Assembly (NCBI RefSeq): GCF_000814005.1
Contig: NZ_JWLK01000002.1
Coordinates: 186,001-250,000 of the forward strand
Source of the DNA: Ruegeria sp. ANG-S4
GTDB taxonomy: Bacteria > Pseudomonadota > Alphaproteobacteria > Rhodobacterales > Rhodobacteraceae
DNA length: 64,000 nucleotides
Direction: 5' to 3'
How positions within the stretch are numbered: the stretch's first letter is position 1; each line of letters begins with the position of its first letter. The position numbers and the translations under genes were made by a program. The notes under the pieces were generated by a model. The model was given only the letters and a program-made list of their open reading frames with translations, made no database searches and was not told the DNA's origin. Shown in pieces: positions 17,647 through 25,889 of this stretch.

Positions 17647-18541
17647 GCTTTTTCACGAGATGTGGGGTTTTGCTTTCATGCGGCGCGCCTTTGTAGCGAC
17701 CACGGTCCTTTCTGCTTCGGTCGCTCCGGTCGGGGCATTTCTGGTTTTGCGCCGTTTGTCGCTGGCGGGCGAGGCTATGGCACACGCAATTACTCCGGGC
17801 ATCGTGATCGGATTTGTGACCGCCGGACTGTCGGTCATGTCGCTTTTGATCGGCGGCCTGATCGCCGGTGTCGGCGTCGCAGTTCTGACCGCGTTGCTGG
17901 CGCGCCGGACCATCCTGCGCAGCGATGCAAGTCTCGCATCGCTCTATCTGATCGCGTTGGCCGTCGGAATTTTCATTCTGTCCGCTGCCGGATCGGCGGT
18001 TCCTCTGAAAAGCTTCCTGTTCGGCTCCATACTCGGGATCGACGATGCCTCTATGCTGCTTGTGGGTGGCGTGGCCACAGTGACGTTAGTGTCCTTTGCT
18101 TTTCTATTGCGACCCTTGATTGTGAGTACCTGCGACCCTGTTTTCTTTGAAACACAGACCAAGCGCCCATGGTTGATCGAGCAGGGTTTCATGCTGCTGT
18201 TGGTCCTGAACCTGTTGGCGGCCTTCAAAACGCTTGGCACCCTGATGGCCGTTGGTCTGATGATCCTGCCCGCCACTGCGGCCCGCTATTGGGCCAGCAC
18301 GATCACGGCACAGCTTTTTCTCGGGTCCATGTTCGCGCTGTCAAGTTGTTGGATCGGGCTAACGTTGTCCTACCTGTTTCCGGAAACTCCGTCTGGTCCG
18401 GCCATCGTTTTGGTTGCAGGCGCTTTCTTTCTGGTATCGGCCATTTTTGGCCCCCTCGGTTTTGGCGGACGGCTGCGCAAACCGTCTGTTTCAAATGACA
18501 TCCCTGTTGCGCAAATTCATCAAGAAGAGAGAGCAAAATGA
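17639..18541 (+). CDS. Metal ABC transporter permease (ZnuB/TroC-like)
   Basis: This 300-residue inner-membrane permease of the ABC-3 family has eight to nine hydrophobic helices. It includes the opening RRAFVATTVLSASVAPVGAFLVLRRLSLAGEA segment with the family's G-A-F-L-V-L-R-R-L-S-L-x-G-E-A-x-A-H motif, and a C-terminal GPLGFGG ending. The ATG at 17639 overlaps the ATPase stop, and its own stop overlaps the start of the binding-protein gene (ATGA), so all three are translationally coupled. The upstream in-frame extension to 17564 lies inside the ATPase gene and is not used. Confidence 0.92.
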   Translation: MFELFHEMWGFAFMRRAFVATTVLSASVAPVGAFLVLRRLSLAGEAMAHAITPGIVIGFVTAGLSVMSLLIGGLIAGVGVAVLTALLARRTILRSDASLASLYLIALAVGIFILSAAGSAVPLKSFLFGSILGIDDASMLLVGGVATVTLVSFAFLLRPLIVSTCDPVFFETQTKRPWLIEQGFMLLLVLNLLAAFKTLGTLMAVGLMILPATAARYWASTITAQLFLGSMFALSSCWIGLTLSYLFPETPSGPAIVLVAGAFFLVSAIFGPLGFGGRLRKPSVSNDIPVAQIHQEERAK

Positions 18542-19437
18542 CTCTGGTAAAATCCCTCTGCGCTGGTATCGCAACGGCGTCCCTTACGCTGGTCGCATTG
18601 TCTGCGGCGGCTGATGAAGACGACGTGAAGATCGTGGCCAGCTTTTCGATCCTCGGCGACATGGTCGAAGAGGTCGTTGGCGATCTTGCTACGGTTACAA
18701 CGATTGTAGGTCCAGACGCGGATGCACACGTCTACGATCCGTCCGTCGCCGACGCCAAGGCCGTTGCCGAGGCGGACATCATCTTCGTCAACGGCCTGGG
18801 ATTCGAGACCTGGTCGGACACTTTGATTTCTGAATCCGGCACTGAAGCAAGTGTGCATGTTGCAACCGATGGTATCAAACCCGTCGAAGTCGAAGGCGAA
18901 ACAGACCCGCATGCATGGAATTCGCTTTCAAACGGCGTGATCTACGTGACGAACGTAGCCGACACGATGAAGCAGGCGATGCCTGAACACGCCGATGAAA
19001 TCGCGGCGAACGCCGATGCATATATTGCCAAACTGGAAGCACTGGATGCCGAGACCAAAGCCAAATTGGCTGAACTGCCCGAAAACCGTCGCACAGTGGT
19101 GACGGCTCATGACGCTTTCGGCTATCTGGCCGATGCATATGGCATGACCTTCCTTGCGCCCGTAGGTATCGATACCGAGGCTGAACCTTCGGCTCAAGAA
19201 CTCGCGGCCTTGATCGATCAACTGAAAGCCGAAGGTGCCGCAGCGCTGTTTGTTGAAAACATAACAAGCCCGGCATTGGTTCAGCAGATCTCTGATGAAA
19301 CTGGTATCGAAATCGGTGGTCGTTTGTTCTCGGACGCATTGTCCGAACGTGGTGGTCCTGCCACCAGCTATCTGGCAATGTTTCAGCACAACTTGTCGAC
19401 ATTGCTGGATGCGTTGACTTACGAAGGCGCAAGCTGA
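18538..19437 (+). CDS. Periplasmic metal-binding protein of cluster A-I (TroA/ZnuA-like)
   Basis: This 299-residue protein has a signal peptide (about 1-25, ending ALSAAADE). The expected metal ligands are visible: His64 (ADAHVYDP), His125 (DPHAWNS), His191 (AHDAFGY) and Asp266 (FSDALSE). That His-His-His-Asp set is the TroA type, unlike the Glu at the third position in classic Mn proteins such as PsaA. The His-rich loop characteristic of many ZnuA zinc proteins is absent. With the upstream cobalamin riboswitch this points to cobalt, but Zn or Mn cannot be excluded from sequence. It closes the operon and is followed by a 12-bp hairpin. Confidence 0.92.
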   Translation: MTLVKSLCAGIATASLTLVALSAAADEDDVKIVASFSILGDMVEEVVGDLATVTTIVGPDADAHVYDPSVADAKAVAEADIIFVNGLGFETWSDTLISESGTEASVHVATDGIKPVEVEGETDPHAWNSLSNGVIYVTNVADTMKQAMPEHADEIAANADAYIAKLEALDAETKAKLAELPENRRTVVTAHDAFGYLADAYGMTFLAPVGIDTEAEPSAQELAALIDQLKAEGAAALFVENITSPALVQQISDETGIEIGGRLFSDALSERGGPATSYLAMFQHNLSTLLDALTYEGAS

Positions 19438-19451
19438 GACATTCAAACTCA

Positions 19452-19480
19452 ACGAAGTGGCGCGGTTTGCGCCACTTCGT
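19452..19480. terminator. Perfect 12-bp inverted repeat after the metal-transporter operon
   Basis: ACGAAGTGGCGC and GCGCCACTTCGT enclose the 5-base loop GGTTT, 15 bases after the binding-protein stop. There is no T-run on either side, so it may end transcription weakly, protect the mRNA 3' end, or serve both this operon and the convergent LysR gene. Confidence 0.5.
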
Positions 19481-19522
19481 ATGACTATGCGCGCACTGAA
19501 AGTCTCGCTCACGCGAGTGCGC

Positions 19523-20419
19523 TCAATGCAAGCCCGGGTTTTGTTTCAGTCTTTGCTTTGCAAAGTCCACAAAGGATCTGATCTTGGCGGGTGCACGCCG
19601 CCCTTCGGCGTGGACAAGGTGAATTGGCAGGGGCGCTGGCTCAAACTCCTCCAGGACTGTCACAAGCGAATGGTCGTGAATGTCCGGCATCACCTGATAG
19701 GACAACGCACGGCACATTCCCCATCCGTTTCGCGCGACTGAAATCGCGGCGGCGACGCTGCTGACGGATAGGCGGGGTTTGACCCGGACAACCGTCTGCT
19801 GGTCGAGCCCAAAACGCCATTCGGTAACCGGGCTGACAGGGGACGCTGAAACGATCTGATGTTCTTGCAGATCCGATGGCGAAAGCGGTCGCCCGTGTCG
19901 TTCGAGGTAGGCTGGCGACGCGCACACGACACGACGCAATTGCCCAACGCGAACAGCCGACAATCCCGAGGATGGCAACGGGCCAATTCTGACCGCCAAG
20001 TCAAACCCTTCCTCGACCAGATTGACAACGCGATCAAGCATGACGGCGTCTGCGCTCATTTCTGGATGAGCGTCCAGAAACGCGGTCAGAATGGGCGTGA
20101 TATAGATACGGCCAAATTCATGCGGACAGGTGAGCCGCAGTTGACCCACTGGGTTGGTTGCGGCCCCTTTCGCGGTATCGTCAGCTGCCTGAAGCTGCGA
20201 CAGAATATGCCGCGCGTCTTCCAGGTAGGTCTTGCCGACATCGGTCAATCTCACACGCCGCGTCGTGCGCGTGAAAAGTCGCGCGCCCAATCGGTCTTCT
20301 AAGGCATTGATGCCACGCGTTGCAGACGGGGCACTCAGACCCAGACTGCGGGCCGCGCCGACAAAGCTCTCTGCTTCTGCAACGGCGACGAACACTTCCA
20401 GGGCTTGCAGACGATCCAA
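19523..20419 (-). CDS. LysR-family transcriptional regulator
   Basis: This 298-residue protein has an N-terminal winged helix-turn-helix (about 3-62; LEVFVAVAEAESFVGAARSL, RLGARLFTRTTRRVRLTDVG) and a periplasmic-binding-like effector domain (about 90-290). Both the length and the DNA-binding motif are typical of the CrgA/AaeR-like branch. It begins with TTG at 20419; no ATG or GTG gives a full N-terminus. It is divergent from the GST gene across 198 bases. By the usual LysR arrangement it probably controls GST and the following reductase, and itself. The effector is unknown. Confidence 0.92.
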   Translation of the reverse strand: MDRLQALEVFVAVAEAESFVGAARSLGLSAPSATRGINALEDRLGARLFTRTTRRVRLTDVGKTYLEDARHILSQLQAADDTAKGAATNPVGQLRLTCPHEFGRIYITPILTAFLDAHPEMSADAVMLDRVVNLVEEGFDLAVRIGPLPSSGLSAVRVGQLRRVVCASPAYLERHGRPLSPSDLQEHQIVSASPVSPVTEWRFGLDQQTVVRVKPRLSVSSVAAAISVARNGWGMCRALSYQVMPDIHDHSLVTVLEEFEPAPLPIHLVHAEGRRAPAKIRSFVDFAKQRLKQNPGLH

Positions 20420-20617
20420 CGGGTTTCAGTCCTCAATTATTGTCAAAATGCAAAATAATGTCTTTTAAAAGTAATATATTCATTTGCGAAACGAGGCAAT
20501 TTATCTGTTTTGAACAGGCAAAAGCGGAATTTTTCGCATCTCTGACAATTGCATCCGTCAACAAGACTGCCTGCAACGTCGGATCATTCCGCTCAATAGG
20601 CACAAAAGGACAGCTTC

Positions 20618-21241
20618 ATGACACCGATCAAGCTCTATAGAAATCCAAAATCCGGCCATTGCCACCGCGTTGAACTGATGCTGGCTTTACTTGGTCTGCC
20701 GTACGAGCCCATTGACCTCGATATGGCCAACGGCGCCCATAAGTTGCCCGACTACTTGAAGATCAGCCCGTTCGGTTTGGTGCCCGCCATCGACGATTCA
20801 GGGTTTCGCCTTGCAGACTCCAACGCGATCCTGGTCTATCTGGCCAAAACCTACGCACCCGGATCGCACTGGTTGCCGGAAGACCCGAAAACAGCAGCCG
20901 AAGTTCAGCGCTGGCTGACTATTGCGGCCGACAACGTCTATTCCGGTCCGTGCGCGGCGAGATTGGTCAAAGTCTTTGGCGCACCCTTGGATCATGAAGC
21001 CGCAGTATCGAAGGCTCATGCCCTGTTCAAAATCATGGAGTCGCACCTTGCGGAGGGCGAATGGCTGGCCGCGGAAGCGATAACGATCGCTGACATCGCG
21101 GCCTACAGCTATGTCGCTCATGCTCCAGAAGGCGGCGTGGATCTGGTGCCTTACCCGAATATCAAACGTTGGTTGGCGCGGATTGAGGCGCAACCCGATT
21201 TTGTCGGAATGCCAACCTCCCCAATTCCTGAATTGGCCTGA
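20618..21241 (+). CDS. Glutathione S-transferase family protein
   Basis: This 207-residue protein has an N-terminal thioredoxin-like domain (about 1-80: LYRNPKSGHCHRVELMLALLGLPYE, then FGLVPAIDDSGFRLADSNAILVYLA with the cis-Pro and the Asp-Ser pair that binds the glutathione gamma-glutamyl group). An all-helical C-terminal domain with TIADIAAYSYVAHAPEGG follows. The segment NPKSGHCHRV places Ser/Cys at the active-site turn, as in beta/theta-type bacterial enzymes. AAAGGA lies upstream of the start. The next gene starts 51 bases later, probably in the same operon, under the divergent LysR regulator. A role in electrophile detoxification is likely but the substrate is unknown. Confidence 0.93.
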   Translation: MTPIKLYRNPKSGHCHRVELMLALLGLPYEPIDLDMANGAHKLPDYLKISPFGLVPAIDDSGFRLADSNAILVYLAKTYAPGSHWLPEDPKTAAEVQRWLTIAADNVYSGPCAARLVKVFGAPLDHEAAVSKAHALFKIMESHLAEGEWLAAEAITIADIAAYSYVAHAPEGGVDLVPYPNIKRWLARIEAQPDFVGMPTSPIPELA

Positions 21242-21292
21242 GGGACAGGGGCGGTGCGCAACGGTCGTCCCAATATGTATAGGACAAATGAA

Positions 21293-22927
21293 ATGACCCA
21301 GATGGAAGTCGACAATCCGTTTCACGCGGGCGAACGTGCAGCACAGCAGCGCGCCGGTGTCGGCGACGTCTCAAAATGGGCGGGTGGGTTCATCCGAGAC
21401 CATCTGCCCGAGCAGCACCGTGAATTTCACAGCGCGTTACCTTTCTTGGTCATTTCCGGTTCAGACCAGTCGGGACGAACGTGGGTGACACTGATTGACG
21501 GGCCCGAAGGGTTCATCAGCTCACCCGATGCCCGCAGCCTTGCGGTGCACACTGAGTTGCGTCCGCAAGACCCCCTTGCGGACGCACTGAACATCGGGGC
21601 GAACATTGGCGTGCTTGGGATAGAATTGGCGTCGCGTCGGCGTAACCGCCTGAGCGGGTTCATGCGCAAAACGAGCGGGGGGTTCACTATAGATGTCAGC
21701 CAAACCTTCGGGAATTGCCCCCAGTACATTCACGAACGTCACTGGAGTCGTGTAAATCATACAAGACACCAACCCGTAAGGTACGGAAGCGAACTTACCA
21801 CGCAGCAAATCAAACTGATCGCCGGCGCTGACACACTGTTTTTGGGATCAGGCCATATGCAGGGCGATGATACACCGTCCCGCGGATATGACGCTTCACA
21901 TCGCGGTGGTGCGCCCGGGTTCGTTCGCGTCGAAAACACCAGACGCCTGCGCATTCCAGACTATGCCGGAAACAACTTCTTTAACACCATCGGCAACCTG
22001 ATGGCCGATCCCCGGATCGGCGTGACATTTGTGGACTTTGAAAATGGTGGTTTGCTGCATTTCTCTGGAAGGGCCAAAATAGATTGGTCGCCAAAGAACG
22101 GGCATGATCCGGACGCCCTGCGCATGATCGACGTCACGGTTGAGGCTGTGGTCGAACGCCCCGGCGCCTTGAATCTGCGTTGGACCCGTGATCGGACCCA
22201 TCAACTGAAATTGCGCGTTGCGCGTCGCGTTGATGAGGCAGAAGACATAACCTCGTTTTACCTAAAGTCGGCGACGGGTACAGATTTACCCCCTTTCGAG
22301 GCAGGCCAACATCTGCCGGTCGAGGTAGATATTCCCGGGCGCACTAGTCCACTTCGGCGCAGTTATTCTCTGTCAGGGGCTCCGCAAGACACAAGCCAAT
22401 ATCGACTGACGATCAAACGCGATGCGAAAGGGCTGGTTTCACGACACTTTCACAAGGCTATTCAGGTCGGAGATCAGTTCAATGCGTCCAGACCATCAGG
22501 CACCTTTTTGATCCCCAAAGGCGACGCGCCACTTTTGCTGGTAAGCGCGGGCGTTGGGCTGACTCCGATGGTTTCGTTTGTGCATGCGCTGGTCGCACAA
22601 AACACCCGTAGGCAAGTTTGGTTCATTCACGGGGCGCGTGATGGGTCAAACCATGCCTTCCGCAGCGAAGTTTCAGGTCTTTTGGCGCGACTGCCAAACG
22701 CAAGGCAAATGGTGTTCTACAGCAGGCCCAGCAGACAAGACGTGCAAGGCGAAGATTTTCACACAAAGGGGCGCATCACACCCGCGAACTTGGTGAACTT
22801 GGGGGCGGGCGCGGGCGCTCAGTATATGCTGTGCGGTCCGGCGTCATTCCTGTCGGATATCCAAACCGGGCTTGAGGCCACGGGCGTGCCTTCGCGCAAT
22901 ATTCACATCGAACTCTTCAACGCTTGA
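21293..22927 (+). CDS. PNPOx-like flavin-binding domain fused to ferredoxin-NADP reductase-type oxidoreductase
   Basis: This 544-residue fusion has a split-barrel FMN-binding domain like pyridoxamine-phosphate oxidase in the N-terminal half (about 40-290; SGRTWVTLIDG, ADTLFLGSGH, NNFFNTIGNLMADPRIGVTF). The C-terminal half is an FNR-type reductase: FAD-binding RRSYSLSGAP, then an NAD(P)-binding part with LLLVSAGVGLTPMVSFVHAL, FIHGARDGS and MLCGPASFL. It ends without a 2Fe-2S ferredoxin domain. An electron path from NAD(P)H to FAD to FMN within one chain is inferred. ATG at 21293, behind AGGA, is preferred; in-frame starts at 21254 and 21275 lie within the intergenic region. It follows the GST gene under the LysR regulator, suggesting a redox or detoxification reaction. 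Confidence 0.85.
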   Translation: MTQMEVDNPFHAGERAAQQRAGVGDVSKWAGGFIRDHLPEQHREFHSALPFLVISGSDQSGRTWVTLIDGPEGFISSPDARSLAVHTELRPQDPLADALNIGANIGVLGIELASRRRNRLSGFMRKTSGGFTIDVSQTFGNCPQYIHERHWSRVNHTRHQPVRYGSELTTQQIKLIAGADTLFLGSGHMQGDDTPSRGYDASHRGGAPGFVRVENTRRLRIPDYAGNNFFNTIGNLMADPRIGVTFVDFENGGLLHFSGRAKIDWSPKNGHDPDALRMIDVTVEAVVERPGALNLRWTRDRTHQLKLRVARRVDEAEDITSFYLKSATGTDLPPFEAGQHLPVEVDIPGRTSPLRRSYSLSGAPQDTSQYRLTIKRDAKGLVSRHFHKAIQVGDQFNASRPSGTFLIPKGDAPLLLVSAGVGLTPMVSFVHALVAQNTRRQVWFIHGARDGSNHAFRSEVSGLLARLPNARQMVFYSRPSRQDVQGEDFHTKGRITPANLVNLGAGAGAQYMLCGPASFLSDIQTGLEATGVPSRNIHIELFNA

Positions 22928-22964
22928 ATACGATCCAATAAGAAGACGCGTTCCCTGATTGCTG

Positions 22965-23966
22965 TCATCCAATCTCTGCCGGATCAACGGCCCGGCCTTC
23001 ACGCAGCGATTTCAACGCAGCCTCGGCGAGGATCAGCGCTTGCAAGCCATCCTGCCCAGACGGCTGCGGAACAGTTTGATCTGCTATCGCAGCTACGAAT
23101 GCAGCAATCTCGGCGGCATAGGCGTCAGTGTAACGGGTCATGAAAAAGTCATGCAAAGGTGGGCGCAAATATCCATCAGAGGTCGCGACCTCGATCGATA
23201 CCGGGCGCTGGTTTTCGGCCGCGCACATCCCGAGTGACCCAAAGACCTCAATACGCTGGTCATAGCCGTAACTCGCCCGGCGGGAATTGGTAATCGTGCA
23301 TTGCTGACCGCCGCGCGTCGTCAACAGGACCGAGGCGGTGTCATAGTCATTATGATCGGCGACTTTCGGGTCAACCAGAACCGAGGCCGTCGCCTGGACA
23401 CTTGTGAATTCTTCGCCAAGCAGGAAACGGGCCATGTCAAAGTCATGGATCATCATGTCTCGGAATATGCCACCTGAGACGTCGATATACTCGTAGGGTG
23501 GCAAGCCAGGATCGCGGGAAATTATCGTGGCCTGTTCCAGCGAACCCAGCGTACCGCGATCAATCTCGTGCTTGATGCCCGCAAAGTGCGGATCAAACCG
23601 GCGGTTGAAGCCGAGCATAAGCTGGGCACCTGTGTCTTTGACCACCTGCAGACAGGACTTGACCCGTTTGAGGTCAAGATCGATTGGTTTTTCGCAGAAA
23701 ATCTTCTTTCCGACCCGTGCGAATGCCTCGATCAGATCGGCATGCGTGTTGGTCGGCGTGCAGATCACAACGGCGTCGATTGTATCGTTGGAAATGATTT
23801 CCTCGATTGTGCGAACCGGGCACCCGTATTGCTCGGCAACGGCATTGGCCGCGTCGGGGAAAGCGTCGGTTACGGCGCAAAGCTTGGCATTCGGATCGCG
23901 TGAGATCGCCTGTGCATGAACTTTGCCAATCCGGCCTGCGCCAAGAAGTGCAATTGAAATGGTCAC
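22965..23966 (-). CDS. iolG: Gfo/Idh/MocA oxidoreductase, inositol 2-dehydrogenase type
   Basis: This 333-residue NAD-dependent dehydrogenase has a Rossmann motif LLGAGRIGKVHAQ near the N-terminus and the catalytic-lysine motif EKPIDLD (about 95-101). The substrate-binding stretch DVSGGIFRDMMIHDFDM carries the His/Asp pair characteristic of myo-inositol 2-dehydrogenases, which oxidise myo-inositol to 2-keto-myo-inositol. Length is standard. No other iol gene is in the window, so the pathway context is missing and a related polyol substrate remains possible. Its start faces the aspartate decarboxylase gene across about 260 bases containing both promoters. Confidence 0.85.
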   Translation of the reverse strand: MTISIALLGAGRIGKVHAQAISRDPNAKLCAVTDAFPDAANAVAEQYGCPVRTIEEIISNDTIDAVVICTPTNTHADLIEAFARVGKKIFCEKPIDLDLKRVKSCLQVVKDTGAQLMLGFNRRFDPHFAGIKHEIDRGTLGSLEQATIISRDPGLPPYEYIDVSGGIFRDMMIHDFDMARFLLGEEFTSVQATASVLVDPKVADHNDYDTASVLLTTRGGQQCTITNSRRASYGYDQRIEVFGSLGMCAAENQRPVSIEVATSDGYLRPPLHDFFMTRYTDAYAAEIAAFVAAIADQTVPQPSGQDGLQALILAEAALKSLREGRAVDPAEIG

Positions 23967-24228
23967 GGTTTGTCTTCCTTGGTTCGGCCCAGATTTGGTG
24001 GGCGTTCGGGCTTTGACAGAGTTCCGGGTCGGACCGGCAGTAATCGTTTAAGACGGTCTTTCGGAAATTTCAAAGCACAAAACGACCAGCGACATCATCC
24101 TATGCCGGATCCTCCAAGTTTCGCGTTATTCGCTCTGGCGAGGGCCTTTGCAGTTTACAGATGCGATTTTTGCTTTTTAACTATTTATCTGAATTTACCG
24201 ATGTTTTTGACAAAAAAGGTATCCGACA

Positions 24229-25860
24229 ATGTCGCAGACAATCGACCTTCATCAATACGAGAACTTAAGCCCATTCGAGATTAAGGACGAACTGATCAAA
24301 CTTGCGCAAAAAGAGTCTCGCAAGTCGACGTTGCCTTACCTGAACGCTGGACGTGGCAACCCCAACTGGATTGCCACCAAAGCAAGAGAGGCGTTTTTTC
24401 TACTGGGTCAGTTTGCGATGACCGAGGCGCAGCGTGACCGTAACGAGCCGCAGGTCGGACTGGCCGGGATGCCCCAAGGGCCGGGCAGCTACACGCGGCT
24501 CAAGTCTTATTGTGCGGCGTCGGAAGGCGTCAATGCGCCTCCCGGAGCCAAGACGTTGGCGGCAGTAGTGGATTTTGCGATCAAGAAGTTCGGGTTCGAC
24601 CCTGACGCTTTTGTGCTGGAACTGACTGACGGTATTGTTGGTGACCACTACCCGATGCCCGACCGTTGCCTCGAGCATAATGAAGCAATCGTGCACGAGT
24701 TCATTATGTGGGCCATGTGCGCGGGTCACAAACCGGATGCCAAGTTTGACATATATGCCGTCGAAGGTGGCACAGCAGCCATGTGTTACATCTTCAAGTC
24801 ACTCAAGAACCAACGGTTGTTGAATGCCGGCGATACGATTGCATTGGCCACCCCGATATTCACGCCGTATCTGGAGATGCCAGAGCTTGAAGACTATTCC
24901 CTGAACGTTGTTCATGTGTCCTCTGAGGAAGAAGACCACTTCCAGTTAACCGACGAAGACCTCGAAGCGTTGGCTGACCCGAACGTCAAAGCACTTTTCA
25001 TGGTCAATCCCGGCAATCCGTCAGCGGTCGCGATGAGCCAGGAAGCGCTCGCGCGGCTGGTCAATTTTGTGAAGACGCGCCGACCGGATCTGATCATCCT
25101 TACGGACGATGTGTATGGAACGTTTGTTCCCAACTTCGAATCCGTCATGGGCCATCTGCCGGCGAACACAATCGGTGTTTATTCCTATTCCAAGTATTTT
25201 GGCTGCACCGGTTGGCGTCTAGGCACCATTTTGGTGGCCGAAGACAACATCTTTGACAAAATGATCGCCGATGCCCCGACCGAGGTGAAATCCGTGGTCG
25301 AGGCCCGGTACACGACCTTGTCCCCGGATCCGTCCAAGATGAAATTCATCGACCGCATCGTCGCCGACAGCCGCGATGTTGCCCTCAACCACACGGCTGG
25401 ATTGTCGCTGCCGCAACAGGTCATGATGACCTTGTTCTCTCTGGTTGAACTGATGGATGACGACAAAGCCTATCAGGCTTTCTGCCGCGGCATACTGGAG
25501 CATCGTTTTACCGAGCTTGTCGAAGGATTGGGCATCGATGTCCCCGAAAACCCACTGTTCGACCGGTACTATGGCATCATTGATTTCGAGTTTTGGCTGA
25601 GGAAATATGTTGGTGAGGAGGTTGTCGATTGGATCAAGGAAAACGTCCATCCGCTCGATATCTCGTTCAAGCTGGCGCAGGATCACGGGATTGTTCTGCT
25701 GAACGGATCCGGATTTGACGCGCCGAATTGGTCGGCGCGGGTGTCGTTCGCAAATCTTGACGACAGCGCATATCGCCAGATCGGGCGCGCGGTTCGCGCC
25801 GTGGCGGCAGGGTACGTTCAGGCATACCGCGCTTCGAAAGGGTTGCCGTTACATGGTTGA
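24229..25860 (+). CDS. aspD: Aspartate 4-decarboxylase (bifunctional aspartate aminotransferase/decarboxylase)
   Basis: This 543-residue PLP enzyme would convert L-aspartate to L-alanine plus CO2. Fold-type I aminotransferase motifs are visible: N-terminal LNAGRGNPNW, a substrate region GGTAAMCYIFKSL, FMVNPGNPSAVAMS, cofactor-binding ILTDDVYGTF, and the PLP lysine motif YSYSKYFGCTGWRLG. The length (about 530-545) and the long N-terminal arm distinguish this family from ordinary aminotransferases. The AspT antiporter gene follows within 29 bases on the same strand, the classic partner that exchanges aspartate for alanine. AAGG lies ahead of the ATG. The upstream region is AT-rich, consistent with a promoter. 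The gene is also called asdA in other bacteria. Confidence 0.93.
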   Translation: MSQTIDLHQYENLSPFEIKDELIKLAQKESRKSTLPYLNAGRGNPNWIATKAREAFFLLGQFAMTEAQRDRNEPQVGLAGMPQGPGSYTRLKSYCAASEGVNAPPGAKTLAAVVDFAIKKFGFDPDAFVLELTDGIVGDHYPMPDRCLEHNEAIVHEFIMWAMCAGHKPDAKFDIYAVEGGTAAMCYIFKSLKNQRLLNAGDTIALATPIFTPYLEMPELEDYSLNVVHVSSEEEDHFQLTDEDLEALADPNVKALFMVNPGNPSAVAMSQEALARLVNFVKTRRPDLIILTDDVYGTFVPNFESVMGHLPANTIGVYSYSKYFGCTGWRLGTILVAEDNIFDKMIADAPTEVKSVVEARYTTLSPDPSKMKFIDRIVADSRDVALNHTAGLSLPQQVMMTLFSLVELMDDDKAYQAFCRGILEHRFTELVEGLGIDVPENPLFDRYYGIIDFEFWLRKYVGEEVVDWIKENVHPLDISFKLAQDHGIVLLNGSGFDAPNWSARVSFANLDDSAYRQIGRAVRAVAAGYVQAYRASKGLPLHG

Positions 25861-25889
25861 TCCGAACCGTTGGCGGCCCGGCGTCTGAC

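Noticed and set aside
16888..19437. Annotating the metal transporter as ZnuABC
   Set aside because: The operon begins with a cobalamin riboswitch, the binding protein lacks the His-rich loop common in ZnuA, and no Zur-like site was noticed.
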